Part shown: in pieces, positions 32,064-41,322 of the stretch
Layout of the letters: each line of letters starts with the position of its first letter
Numbering within the stretch: position 1 is the first letter of the stretch
Assembly (NCBI RefSeq): GCF_900101685.1
Contig: NZ_FMZZ01000001.1
Coordinates: 744,001 to 808,000, forward strand
Direction of reading: 5' to 3'
DNA length: 64,000 bases
From: Actinokineospora iranica
GTDB lineage: Bacteria; Actinomycetota; Actinomycetes; Mycobacteriales; Pseudonocardiaceae
Program-made: the position numbers and the translations under genes
The notes under the pieces: generated by a model
Databases searched by the model: none
What the model saw: only the letters and a program-made list of their open reading frames with translations
Told to the model about the DNA's origin: nothing

Positions 32064-33200
32064 TCATCCCCAGACGACGGGGACGTCCCCGCTGGTGCCC
32101 GCGACCTGCGCGCGGTGCGGGTGCAGCGCGCTCGCCGACGAGGACTCGCCCGGGTTCAGGGCGGGCAGCTCGGTCAGGTGCCGGTGCCGCCAGACGAACG
32201 CCGTGGTGGGTCCGTTCGCGGTGGAGGTCAGGGTGCCCGCGACGATGCCCGCCTCGTTGACGCCCGCCGCGCGCGCGTCGGCCGCGTCCGGGGTGAGGTC
32301 GGTGAGCACGCCGTCGCGCCAGCGGACCACATGCCAGCGGCCGTCTGCGGTCCGCGACTCCGCGGCGACCTCGCCAGCCGAGTTGATCCACGGCCCGACG
32401 CTCAGGTTGGTCTGGCCGATCTTGGTGCCCGCCCCGCCGAGGGTGCCGATGTCCACCGGCTGGGTGCGCTGCCACACGACCACCCGGTAGGCGAACGCGG
32501 CGTCGCGCGCCTCACCTACCACGGCGCCGTGCACGTTGACGTCGACCGGGTAGACGGACTCGGCGTTCGCGGGGCGGGCCAGCTCGGTCGTCCGGCCTGC
32601 ACGCCACCGCAGGATCTTGCCGTCGAGTTCGGTGACGACGTGGCCGCCCTCGCCCAGCACGGCGAAGTCCGACAGCCGACCCTGCGGGCCCTCGAACGCG
32701 GTGCTGTGCGCGCCGTCGCGCCACACGCTGTAGCGGGCGAGGTAGACCGGAGCGCCGGGGTCGCGGATGAGCGACCAGACCAGCACCTCGCCCCGGTTGT
32801 TGATGTCGACCGCCTCGCTGTACTCGGCGTCGGCCGGGGCGACGACCGTCGCCTTGCCGTCCTGCCACACGGTCGCCTTGACCTGGTTGTCCGTCCCGTA
32901 GCACCAGCCCGCGACCTGGTCGCGGTCGTTGACGTGGGTGGCCTGGCTCAGCGGGTGCGGGCATTCCAGCGGCCGAAGCTCGCCGTCGACCCAGGCGGTC
33001 GCTCTGGACAGCGGGAAGGTCTTCTCGATCAGGCTGCCGACCACCGTGCCGTGTCGGTTGAGGTCGGTGATCCTGGCCGACTGCGCCTCCGGCGGCACCG
33101 GCAACGCTCGCGGGGCCGCGGTGGCGGCTCCGGCGCTCGGGCCGGTCGCGACGACGGCGACCCCGGCCAGCAGAACGGCGAACAGGACTTTGACACGCAT
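32064..33200 (-). CDS. Secreted HAF-repeat (propeller-like) protein
   Basis: 378 aa with a signal peptide (MRVKVLFAVLLAGVAVVATGPSAGA). The mature region has repeated phrases such as ITDLNRHGTVVGS, HVNDRDQVAGWCYG, DINNRGEVLVWS, DVNVHGAVVGEARD and INSAGEVAAESR, each followed by a Trp strand (ATVWQDGK, VVWQRTQ). This N-x-x-G-x-V-x-G pattern is the HAF repeat of extracellular proteins with a presumed beta-propeller. No catalytic residues are evident. Its 5' leader contains a 9-bp hairpin at 33253-33275. Confidence 0.8.
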   Translation of the reverse strand: MRVKVLFAVLLAGVAVVATGPSAGAATAAPRALPVPPEAQSARITDLNRHGTVVGSLIEKTFPLSRATAWVDGELRPLECPHPLSQATHVNDRDQVAGWCYGTDNQVKATVWQDGKATVVAPADAEYSEAVDINNRGEVLVWSLIRDPGAPVYLARYSVWRDGAHSTAFEGPQGRLSDFAVLGEGGHVVTELDGKILRWRAGRTTELARPANAESVYPVDVNVHGAVVGEARDAAFAYRVVVWQRTQPVDIGTLGGAGTKIGQTNLSVGPWINSAGEVAAESRTADGRWHVVRWRDGVLTDLTPDAADARAAGVNEAGIVAGTLTSTANGPTTAFVWRHRHLTELPALNPGESSSASALHPHRAQVAGTSGDVPVVWG

Positions 33201-33252
33201 CAGGCACTCCCGGATTCTCGGGCTTTCATCGGCCTGCCCCCAGGCAGATTCC

Positions 33253-33275
33253 GGAAAGCGGTGGCCCCGCTTTCC
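33253..33275. repeat. Hairpin in the gap upstream of the HAF-repeat gene
   Basis: GGAAAGCGG (33253-33261) pairs with CCGCTTTCC (33267-33275). It lies in the 336-bp gap between two divergent genes. The gap otherwise holds only the iron box next to the iron-transport operon. Confidence 0.45.
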
Positions 33276-33490
33276 GTCGGTTCAGCCTATTTACCGGGCA
33301 ACCCGCGCGGCAATGATCTTCGCCCTACTCATCGTCCCGGTGCGCGAGTCCGCCTCCGCCGGAGTCTTCCCCCCGTCGGAAATGTTGCGGGCAGGACAAC
33401 GGCCCAGTCCCGGCAGGCGTTCCCACACTGCCGACGAACGATGGAACCGCGACCCGCCGAATGTCCCACGATTGGGTGAAAGCGAACCTG

Positions 33491-33509
33491 GAAGGTTAGC
33501 CTCCCCTCA
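33491..33509 (+). promoter_or_regulatory. IdeR/DtxR-type iron box
   Basis: The 19-mer GAAGGTTAGCCTCCCCTCA matches 15 of 19 positions of the consensus TWAGGTWAGSCTWACCTWA; the left half is almost perfect. It ends 27 bases before the iron-binding protein start, where a repressor would block transcription when iron is plentiful. Match counted by hand. Confidence 0.75.
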
Positions 33510-33536
33510 CACTGTCGACGGCAGCAGGGAGCAGCG

Positions 33537-34574
33537 ATGAGACACCGGTCGATCCGGCTGGCGGTGGCGGTCCTGGCCACCGCGCTCGGCGCCACGCTGG
33601 CGGGGTGCGGAAGCACCGAGCCCGCCCATGACGGGCCCGTGCTGACGGTCTACTCGGGCCGCAACGAGAACCTGGTCAAGCCGCTGCTCGACAAGGCGGC
33701 CGCGGCGCTCGGGGCCGACGTCAAGCTGGAGGTCCGCTACGGCGACACCGCCGCGCTGGCCGGTCAGCTCGCGGAAGAGGGCGAGCGCAGCCCCGCCGAC
33801 GTGTTCTTCTCCCAGGACGCCGGGGCGCTCGGCGCGCTGGCCTCCGCGGGCCGCCTCGCGCCGCTCCCCCAGACCGTCCTCGACGCCAGCCCCGAGCAGT
33901 GGCGGGCCGCCGACGGCGCCTGGGTGTCGACCTCGCTGCGCTCCCGCGTCGTCGTCTACGACCCCCGGCAGGTCGCCGATGCCGACCTGCCCCAGGGCAT
34001 CGACGACCTGGTCGACCCGAAGTGGAAGGGCAAAATCGGATTCGCCCCGTCCAACGCGTCCTGGCAGGCGTTCGTCACCGCCGTGCGCGTGCTGCGCGGC
34101 GAGGACGGCGCGCGGCAGTGGCTGGAGAAGTTCAAGGCGAACGAGCCGCAGAAGTACGACAACAACATCAAGATCCGGGACGCGGTGGACGAGGGCAAGC
34201 TGCCGCTCGGCCTGTCGAACCACTACTACTGGTTCGAGAAGGCCCACCAGGTCGGTGTGGACAAGATGAACGCCAAGCTGCACTACATCAAGGGCAACGA
34301 CCCCGGCGCCCTGGTCAACGCGGCGGGCGTCGGCGTGCTGGCTTCCAGCAAGAACAAGGACCTCGCGAACAAATTCGCCGAATTCCTGCTCTCCCCCGAG
34401 GCTCAGCAGTACTTCGCCGACGCCACAGCCGAGTACCCGGTGCGCGCGGGCGTGACGTCGGCCAAGCACAAGCTGCCCCCGCTGGCCGACCTGCGACCGC
34501 CGAACCTCAGGCTCGCCGACCTGCAATCCCTGCCCAAGACCGCCGACCTGCTCCGTCAGGTCGGGCTGCTGTAG
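33537..34574 (+). CDS. fbpA: Ferric iron ABC transporter substrate-binding lipoprotein
   Basis: 345 aa. Signal peptide with lipobox LAGC (lipidated Cys24). The start VLTVYSGRNENLVKPLLDK is characteristic of the Fe3+-binding class D proteins, and the paired tyrosines in SNHYYWFEK (Tyr230, Tyr231) match the iron ligands. It captures ferric iron and delivers it to the permease. First gene of a three-gene operon behind an iron box; its stop directly abuts the permease start. Confidence 0.92.
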   Translation: MRHRSIRLAVAVLATALGATLAGCGSTEPAHDGPVLTVYSGRNENLVKPLLDKAAAALGADVKLEVRYGDTAALAGQLAEEGERSPADVFFSQDAGALGALASAGRLAPLPQTVLDASPEQWRAADGAWVSTSLRSRVVVYDPRQVADADLPQGIDDLVDPKWKGKIGFAPSNASWQAFVTAVRVLRGEDGARQWLEKFKANEPQKYDNNIKIRDAVDEGKLPLGLSNHYYWFEKAHQVGVDKMNAKLHYIKGNDPGALVNAAGVGVLASSKNKDLANKFAEFLLSPEAQQYFADATAEYPVRAGVTSAKHKLPPLADLRPPNLRLADLQSLPKTADLLRQVGLL

Positions 34575-36140
34575 GTGACCGCGCGCCGGGGCCGGGGAGC
34601 GCGGCGGGCGACCGGGTGGCTGCTCGCGGCGCTCCCCGCCGTGGTCGTCGCTGTCCTGCCGCTGGTCTATCTCTTCCTGCGCGCGACAGACCAGGGCTGG
34701 GACGTGTTCTTCGCGATCGCCGTCCGCTCGCGCACCGCCGAGCTGACGGCGAACACGCTGACCCTGCTCGTGGCCGTCGCGGCGAGCGCGCTGGCGCTGG
34801 GCACTGCGGCGGCGTGGGCGGTCACCCGCACGGCGCTGCCGCTGCGGCGGGTGTGGACGGTCCTGCTGGTGATGCCGCTGGCCGTGCCGTCGTACGTGTC
34901 CGGGTTCGCCTGGCTGTCGATGGACGTCGTCGGGTTCGCGGGCGCGTGGCTGGCGCTGACCACCACCAACATGCCGCTGGTGCTGCTGCCGGTCGCCGCC
35001 GCGCTGCGCTCGGCCGACCCGGCGCTGGAAGAGCTGTCGCGGTCGCTGGGCCACGGGCCGTGGGAGACCTTCCGCCGGGTGACGCTGCCCCGGGTGTGGC
35101 CCGCCGCGCTGGCGGGCGGGCTGCTGGTGGCCCTCTACGTCCTGCACGACTTCGGCGCGGTGTCGCTGCTGCGCTACGAGACCTTCACCCTCGGCATCCA
35201 GACCTCGTACTCGGGCAGCTTCGACCGCACCCCCGCCGCGGTGATCGGCGTCGTGCTCGTCGTGCTCGCGGTCCTGCTCGCCCTCGCCGAGGCCAGGATG
35301 CGCGGCACGTCCACGGCACGCCTCGGTCCCGGGGTCGCCCGGCAGGCCGAGCCGGTGCGGCTGCGGGCCGCGCGCTGGCCCGTGCTGCTGGGCTTGGCCG
35401 GGATCGTGGTCGTGTCGCTGGGGGTGCCGCTGGGAGCGCTGACCCGCTGGCTGGGCATCGGCCGGGCGGAGCTGGACCCGGCGGCCCTGGTGTCCACCAC
35501 GGCGACGACCGTGCAGTTCGCCGCGCTGGGCGCGCTGGCGACCGTGGCGCTGGCCGTCCCGGTGGGCTTCCTCGCCGCCCGGCACTCGTCGCGGCCGGTG
35601 CGCGCGGTGGAGTTGGCCGCCTACGCCGGACACGCGCTGCCGGGCATCACCGTGGCCCTGGCCCTGGTGTTCTTCGGCGTGCGGTTCGCGCAGCCGTGGT
35701 ACCAGCGGACCCCGCTGCTCGTGCTGGGCTACGCCGCGCTGTTCCTGCCGATCGCGATCAGCGCGGTCCGCACCGCCGTCGCCGCCGCCCCGCCCGCCGT
35801 CGAGGACGTCGCCCGGTCACTGGGCCGAGGGCGGGCGCGGGTGTTCGGCACGGTCACCCTGCCGCTGGCCGCGCCCGGGATCGCCGCCGGTGCGGCACTG
35901 GTGTTCCTGACCTGCGCGAAGGAACTCCCCGCGACCCTGCTGCTGCGCCCGACCGGCGCGGACACCCTGGCGACCGCGCTGTGGACGAAGACAGGGGTGT
36001 CGGCGTTCGCCGAGGCGGCGCCGTACGCGGCGCTGCTGGTGGTCGTCTCCGCCGTGCCCGCCGTGTTGCTGGAGATGTCGGTCTTCCGGTCCGGGAAGGC
36101 CGCTGTGCTGGAGTCGGCGACGCGAGGAGCGCAGACGTGA
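34575..36140 (+). CDS. fbpB: Ferric iron ABC transporter permease (two-domain)
   Basis: 521 aa from a GTG immediately after the fbpA stop. Two homologous halves of about six helices each, with the EAA-type loops LEELSRSLGHGPWETFRRVTLP (about 155) and VEDVARSLGRGRARVFGTVTLP (about 415). This duplicated permease is normal for the FbpB family. The C-terminal EAA-proximal helix ends LLEMSVFRSGKAAVLE. It overlaps the ATPase gene by 4 bp. Confidence 0.92.
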   Translation: MTARRGRGARRATGWLLAALPAVVVAVLPLVYLFLRATDQGWDVFFAIAVRSRTAELTANTLTLLVAVAASALALGTAAAWAVTRTALPLRRVWTVLLVMPLAVPSYVSGFAWLSMDVVGFAGAWLALTTTNMPLVLLPVAAALRSADPALEELSRSLGHGPWETFRRVTLPRVWPAALAGGLLVALYVLHDFGAVSLLRYETFTLGIQTSYSGSFDRTPAAVIGVVLVVLAVLLALAEARMRGTSTARLGPGVARQAEPVRLRAARWPVLLGLAGIVVVSLGVPLGALTRWLGIGRAELDPAALVSTTATTVQFAALGALATVALAVPVGFLAARHSSRPVRAVELAAYAGHALPGITVALALVFFGVRFAQPWYQRTPLLVLGYAALFLPIAISAVRTAVAAAPPAVEDVARSLGRGRARVFGTVTLPLAAPGIAAGAALVFLTCAKELPATLLLRPTGADTLATALWTKTGVSAFAEAAPYAALLVVVSAVPAVLLEMSVFRSGKAAVLESATRGAQT

Positions 36141-37141
36141 CCGAACTGGTTGTCACCGGGCTGAGCGCCGGATACGGGGGCACTCGCGTGCTGCGCGGGG
36201 TGGACCTGGCTGTGCCGTCCGGGGCGCTCGCGGCGGTGCTGGGGCCGTCCGGGTGCGGCAAGACGACGCTGTTGCGGGCCGTGGCCGGGTTCCTGCGGCC
36301 TTCGGGTGGGGAGATCCGGCTCGGTGGGCGGGTGGTGTCAGGGTCGTCGTTTGTGCTGCCGGAGCGGCGGCGGGCGGCGGTCGTGCCGCAGGAGGGAGCG
36401 CTGTTCCCGCATCTGACGGTGGCGGGGAACGTGGGCTTCGGCCTGGGCCGCGCTCGGCGTGCTGAGCGGGTCGCGGAGATGCTGGAGCTGGTGGGGCTTG
36501 GCGGGTATGAGCGGCGCAAGCCCGCTGAGCTGTCCGGTGGGCAGCAGCAGCGGGTCGCGCTGGCACGGGCGTTGGCACCTCAGCCGGATCTGGTGCTGTT
36601 GGACGAGCCGTTCTCGGCGTTGGACGCTGGGCTGCGCGCGGATCTGCGTGCTGATGTGCGGCGGGTGTTGCGGGCGGCTGGGACTACGGCCCTGCTGGTG
36701 ACGCACGACCAGGACGAGGCCTTGTCCATGGCGGATGTCGTGGCCGTGATGCGGGATGGGGCGGTGGTGCAGGCCGCTTCGCCGGGGGAGGTTTATCGGC
36801 GGCCGGTGGATGTTGGGGTGGCTGCCTTTGTGGGTGAGGCGGTGTTGCTTCCTGCTACGGCTTCTGGCGGGTCGGCTTCGTCGCCTCTTGGGCGTGTCCC
36901 GCTTGTCGGGTCGCATCAGGGGGATGGGGTTTTGTTGCTGCGGCCGGAGCAGATCGCTTTGGGTGCCGCCGGGGTGGCTGGGGAGGTTTTAGGGGTTAGC
37001 TTTCATGGGCATGACTCGGTTGTGAGTCTTGTTGCCGCTGGGGCGCGGATGACCGCTCGGGTGTCGGGTGGTTCTGCGTGGGGTTCTGGGGATTCTGTGT
37101 GTGTTTCCGTCGTTGGGTCTGCGGTGTTCTTTCCTGCTTGA
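36137..37141 (+). CDS. fbpC: Ferric iron ABC transporter ATP-binding protein
   Basis: 334 aa from a GTG overlapping the permease stop. Walker A GPSGCGKTT (about residue 37), Q-loop VPQEGALFPHLTV, signature LSGGQQQRVALARAL, Walker B LVLLDEPFSALD and switch His in LLVTHDQDEAL. The C-terminal 90 residues form the regulatory TOBE-like domain (LLLRPEQIALG, FHGHDSVVSL). In the last 350 bases the third codon positions turn distinctly T-rich compared with fbpA, next to the palindromic repeat. Confidence 0.92.
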   Translation: MTELVVTGLSAGYGGTRVLRGVDLAVPSGALAAVLGPSGCGKTTLLRAVAGFLRPSGGEIRLGGRVVSGSSFVLPERRRAAVVPQEGALFPHLTVAGNVGFGLGRARRAERVAEMLELVGLGGYERRKPAELSGGQQQRVALARALAPQPDLVLLDEPFSALDAGLRADLRADVRRVLRAAGTTALLVTHDQDEALSMADVVAVMRDGAVVQAASPGEVYRRPVDVGVAAFVGEAVLLPATASGGSASSPLGRVPLVGSHQGDGVLLLRPEQIALGAAGVAGEVLGVSFHGHDSVVSLVAAGARMTARVSGGSAWGSGDSVCVSVVGSAVFFPA

Positions 37142-37164
37142 GTGGGTGGCTGGTTCTGGGGTTT

Positions 37165-37313
37165 GCTCGATGGGGTGGAGTGGTTTCTTCGGGGCCCCTA
37201 CGAAGGAAGATCCCGTCGTGGGGAAAGACGGGTGGGGAGCCTTCGGCCCCACGACCACGGCGAGTCCAGGGATCTTCCTTCACCCCCAAAGAAACCACTC
37301 CAGCCCATCGAGC
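37165..37313 (+). repeat. Palindromic repeat element, copy 2
   Basis: 149 bp in the gap between the convergent fbpC and lpd genes. The left arm reads GCTCGATGGGGTGGAGTGG, then TTTCTTCGGGGCCCCTACGA and AGATCCCGTCGTGGGG. The right arm is the near reverse complement, with CCACTCCAGCCCATCGAGC (one base different from the other copies). It is followed by ACCTGGCAGGGCCGGTGCTG, the asymmetric tail also seen next to copy 3. In this position it could act as a bidirectional terminator. Confidence 0.92.
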
Positions 37314-37394
37314 ACCTGGCAGGGCCGGTGCTGCCTGGCAGGAGAGCGGGTTCGCTGTCCTGCTCCTCCTAGGCGAGGTGAGGCGAGGGACTGG

Positions 37395-38795
<1,401 letters not shown>

Positions 38796-38931
38796 GCGGC
38801 CACCTCACCGGTTCGGCAGCCCCGTGCGTCCACGCGCTGTGTTGATGATTCGCTCGCCAGCTCGCTCATGCCCCCACGATATTGCCCCGGCCCGGGTGAG
38901 CGGTGACGGGACGGGGCAGGTCACGCTCCGG

Positions 38932-39462
38932 TCAGGGCCTGCCGACCTCGACGCGGAGCCTGCCCAGGGTCATCCGGTTGTAATTGGGCAGGTCCAAGCG
39001 CACATTGGCGGCCTCGCCCGCGTCCACCGCCGCGAGCACGTCGCGCACGACGTCCGGGCGGGTCAGGTCGGGGTCGGCGCCGGGGGCGACGACCCGCGTC
39101 CTGACCCCGGTCGGCTGGGGTGTTCGGGAGGCGCCGACCAGGACCAGACCGCGGACGATGTGGGAGAACTCGCCGACCAGCCTCGTCGCGACGTCGGTGA
39201 GCGCGGTGTGGGCGACCACGTGGGTGCGGATGTTGCGGTCGGCCAGGGTTTCCAGCACGTCCTCCACCCGGTCGACGGACTCCACGTCTTCGGGCACGGC
39301 GCACCAGGCGATCTGGAACCGCTCTTCCAGCGGTCGCCACGCCGCGGGCAGCTCGGCGGGCTGCCGCGATCCGGGCGCCAGCACGACGACGGCGGGACCG
39401 AAATCCAGCCCCCGCCACAGCGGCGCGAAAGACCTCGTCCTGACCTGGCTGACCTGAACCAC
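38932..39462 (-). CDS. Alpha/beta-hydrolase-like protein
   Basis: 176 aa from a GTG with GGGAGG five bases upstream. The sequence follows the alpha/beta-hydrolase strand order: PAVVVLAPGSRQP, then RFQIAWCAVPED, RTHVVAHTALTDVATRLVGEF, GLVLVGASRTP and TRVVAPGADPDLTRP. The nucleophile position reads HTALTD rather than G-x-S-x-G, so the catalytic serine seems absent. It may be a non-enzymatic member. Alone between lpd and the IscA-fold gene. Confidence 0.55.
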   Translation of the reverse strand: MVQVSQVRTRSFAPLWRGLDFGPAVVVLAPGSRQPAELPAAWRPLEERFQIAWCAVPEDVESVDRVEDVLETLADRNIRTHVVAHTALTDVATRLVGEFSHIVRGLVLVGASRTPQPTGVRTRVVAPGADPDLTRPDVVRDVLAAVDAGEAANVRLDLPNYNRMTLGRLRVEVGRP

Positions 39463-39537
39463 ATCCGCCTCCCGAGACTCGTCACCCCACTGTGGGATTA
39501 CCCGGGTCAGGTGGTTTCAATCACCTGATAGTGCACA

Positions 39538-39849
39538 TCACATCGCGGGCGGTGTGTCCCGCTGTTCGAGCACCGCGAAGTTGAGTTGCCCCTCGGCGTC
39601 CTGCTGCACATCGAGGACCTTGTCCGAGAGCAGTTCCGCGGCTCCCGGCTCGAGGAAGACCTGCGCGCCCGCGGTCGCGCGAACCACCTGGTCGCCCGCC
39701 ACCGGCTCCTGGGCCAGCGCCACCGCTATCGGGGCGCCGTCCACCTCGGGTGTGACCAGGGTGAACCGCAGCCCACCCTGACCGGCCAACCCGTCCTGCG
39801 CCGTCAACGCGCTGATCGCGTCGGCTGCCGCTTCTGTCACCGCCAGCAT
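39538..39849 (-). CDS. IscA/HesB-fold protein lacking cysteines
   Basis: 103 aa: MLAVTEAAADAISALTAQDG, then GGLRFTLVTPEVDGAPIAVALA and VFLEPGAAELLSDKVLDVQQ. The pattern follows A-type iron-sulfur carrier proteins, but all three conserved cysteines are missing; the protein has none. Such cysteine-free homologues occur in actinobacteria with unknown role. It cannot hold a cluster in the usual way. Confidence 0.72.
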   Translation of the reverse strand: MLAVTEAAADAISALTAQDGLAGQGGLRFTLVTPEVDGAPIAVALAQEPVAGDQVVRATAGAQVFLEPGAAELLSDKVLDVQQDAEGQLNFAVLEQRDTPPAM

Positions 39850-40163
39850 GTCTGGCTCCTTTCCGTGTCACCTTCTCGTGCGGCTTGCCCGACCCACCGT
39901 AGAGGGACCGGGAGCGGCTCGCCGGGTGGAGCGCGGACCCTGCCTTGTGCCCCGTTCGGCGTGATCTTTAGAGTGCTCCGGTAGCGGTTGAGCAAGCAGC
40001 CGCAGCGCGCCGGGCCGACGCCGACTGTCGCCGCCCGGCGCTCGCGTGAAGCGAGTGGCTGCGTGTTGTCAGACCCGCCGGTTCTCGGCGTCGGTCGCTC
40101 TCGACGCGTCCCCCTCTCGCTCGCGTGGACTCGTGAACTCGACGGCGACCGGGAGGAAGCTTC

Positions 40164-40214
40164 ATGGGCAGCGCGCTGCGGACACCGCCAGTGCAGGCCG
40201 GAGGGCGCCGGTGA
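40164..40214 (+). CDS. 16-codon upstream ORF coupled to the ANTAR regulator
   Basis: ATG with GGGAGGAAG five bases upstream encodes MGSALRTPPVQAGGRR. Its TGA overlaps the ANTAR start as GTGA (40211-40214), the classic arrangement for translational coupling. The 314-bp gap before it, down to the IscA-fold gene, holds no other gene I can see. Confidence 0.5.
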   Translation: MGSALRTPPVQAGGRR

Positions 40215-40690
40215 GCCTGGACCCCACCACGCGGGTCGCCCAGTTGCAGTCCGAGTTGGACGGTCTGCGGCGCGCTTTGCGCACCCGTGCGACGATCGAG
40301 CAGGCCATGGGCGTGCTCGTGGTGCTGCGCAGGTGCTCGCCGAAGGAGGCATTCGACGCGCTCGTGCGACTGTCCCAGCAGTACAACACCAAGCTGCACC
40401 GGGTGGCGCACTTGGTGGTGGGGATGTTCGCCGAGCCCGCGATCGAGCCGCTGGACGCGTACCTGCGGCGCAACACCGGGGCCGATGAGCCAGACGACCC
40501 CGGCGCGGAGCCGCTGCGCCTGGACGAGGCGCTGCTCGACGCCGCGCGGGCGCTCGTGGCCGCGGGAGGAGAGCCAGACGAACTGGAGCGGGCCATGCAC
40601 GACCTGTACCGGGTGCTGGTCGAGCAGGGCTGGGTGCCGCCCTACGACATCTTGGGGCCGATAGCGGACGGCTCCGGCGCCCGCTCCTAG
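40211..40690 (+). CDS. ANTAR-domain RNA-binding regulator
   Basis: 159 aa from the GTG at 40211 (VSLDPTTRVAQLQSELDGLRRAL), which has GGAGGG upstream; a longer frame lacks a ribosome site. Residues about 10-70 match the three-helix ANTAR domain with TIEQAMGVLVVLRRCSPKEAFDALVRLSQQYNTKLHRVA. ANTAR proteins bind paired RNA hairpins to prevent termination. The C-terminal 85 residues are helical with no known domain, and no phosphoacceptor domain is present. It precedes an anti-sigma/sigma pair. Confidence 0.85.
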   Translation: MSLDPTTRVAQLQSELDGLRRALRTRATIEQAMGVLVVLRRCSPKEAFDALVRLSQQYNTKLHRVAHLVVGMFAEPAIEPLDAYLRRNTGADEPDDPGAEPLRLDEALLDAARALVAAGGEPDELERAMHDLYRVLVEQGWVPPYDILGPIADGSGARS

Positions 40691-40722
40691 CCGAACGGGA
40701 GCCGGTCGACGAGGAGGCTGAG

Positions 40723-41322
40723 ATGAGAGCCACGCGGACGCGAAGGTGTCTCCGGGGCGGTAGGCGGGTACCCATCGCACATGACGGGGATGACTCGATG
40801 ACCGGGCCCAGCGGGGACTTCACCACCGGGAAGCGCACGGCGGGACATACGGCGGGACATGGCGTCGCGGGCCGGATGCCCCGGTCCGGCGGTGTGCTGA
40901 ACGTGCCGGTGCCCAGGGCGGAGCTGCCGGTGAGCGAACGCGTGGAGCTTCGGCTCAGCGCCGAGCTGGACAGCCTGCCGATCGTGCGGTCGGTCGCCGC
41001 GAACGTGGCGGCCATGCTCGACCACGACCTCGACGCCATCTCCGACCTCACCCTCGCGGTGAACGAGGTGTGCTCCACGCTGATCGGCCTTGCCGCGCCC
41101 AAGGCGACCCTCGCCTGTGTGTTCGCCCGGGAGGGCGGCTCCCTGTGCTTCGAGGCGCACACCGCGGCCAAGGGCGGCGACCTGCCCGACACCGGCTCGT
41201 TCGCCTGGCGGGTGCTGGCCACCCTGACCGACCGGGCCGCCTGCTGGTCGCGGCGCGGCGAAGACGGGTCGCCGGTGGTGGGGATCTCGGTCCGCCGTGA
41301 GCGAACGGCGGGCGTGGGGTGA
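40723..41322 (+). CDS. Anti-sigma regulatory factor (RsbW-like ATPase)
   Basis: 199 aa from an ATG with GAGGAGG upstream; an internal ATG at 40798 would give 174 aa. The core (about 65-190) reads VELRLSAELDSLPIVRSVAANVAAM, then LTLAVNEVCSTLIGLA, the N-box of the GHKL kinase-like anti-sigma family. The later G-boxes are degenerate (DTGSFAWRVLATLTD). It overlaps the sigma gene by 4 bp, consistent with a partner pair that keeps the sigma factor inactive. Confidence 0.83.
   Translation: MRATRTRRCLRGGRRVPIAHDGDDSMTGPSGDFTTGKRTAGHTAGHGVAGRMPRSGGVLNVPVPRAELPVSERVELRLSAELDSLPIVRSVAANVAAMLDHDLDAISDLTLAVNEVCSTLIGLAAPKATLACVFAREGGSLCFEAHTAAKGGDLPDTGSFAWRVLATLTDRAACWSRRGEDGSPVVGISVRRERTAGVG
40746..40771 (+). 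promoter_or_regulatory. Possible SigF-type promoter within the anti-sigma 5' region
   Basis: GTGT (40746-40749), 16-base spacer, GGGTAC (40766-40771), close to the GTTT-N15-17-GGGTA consensus of SigF. It would express the anti-sigma/sigma pair from the ATG at 40798, an autoregulatory loop known for mycobacterial sigF. It lies inside the longer reading frame, so it is tentative. Confidence 0.35.
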
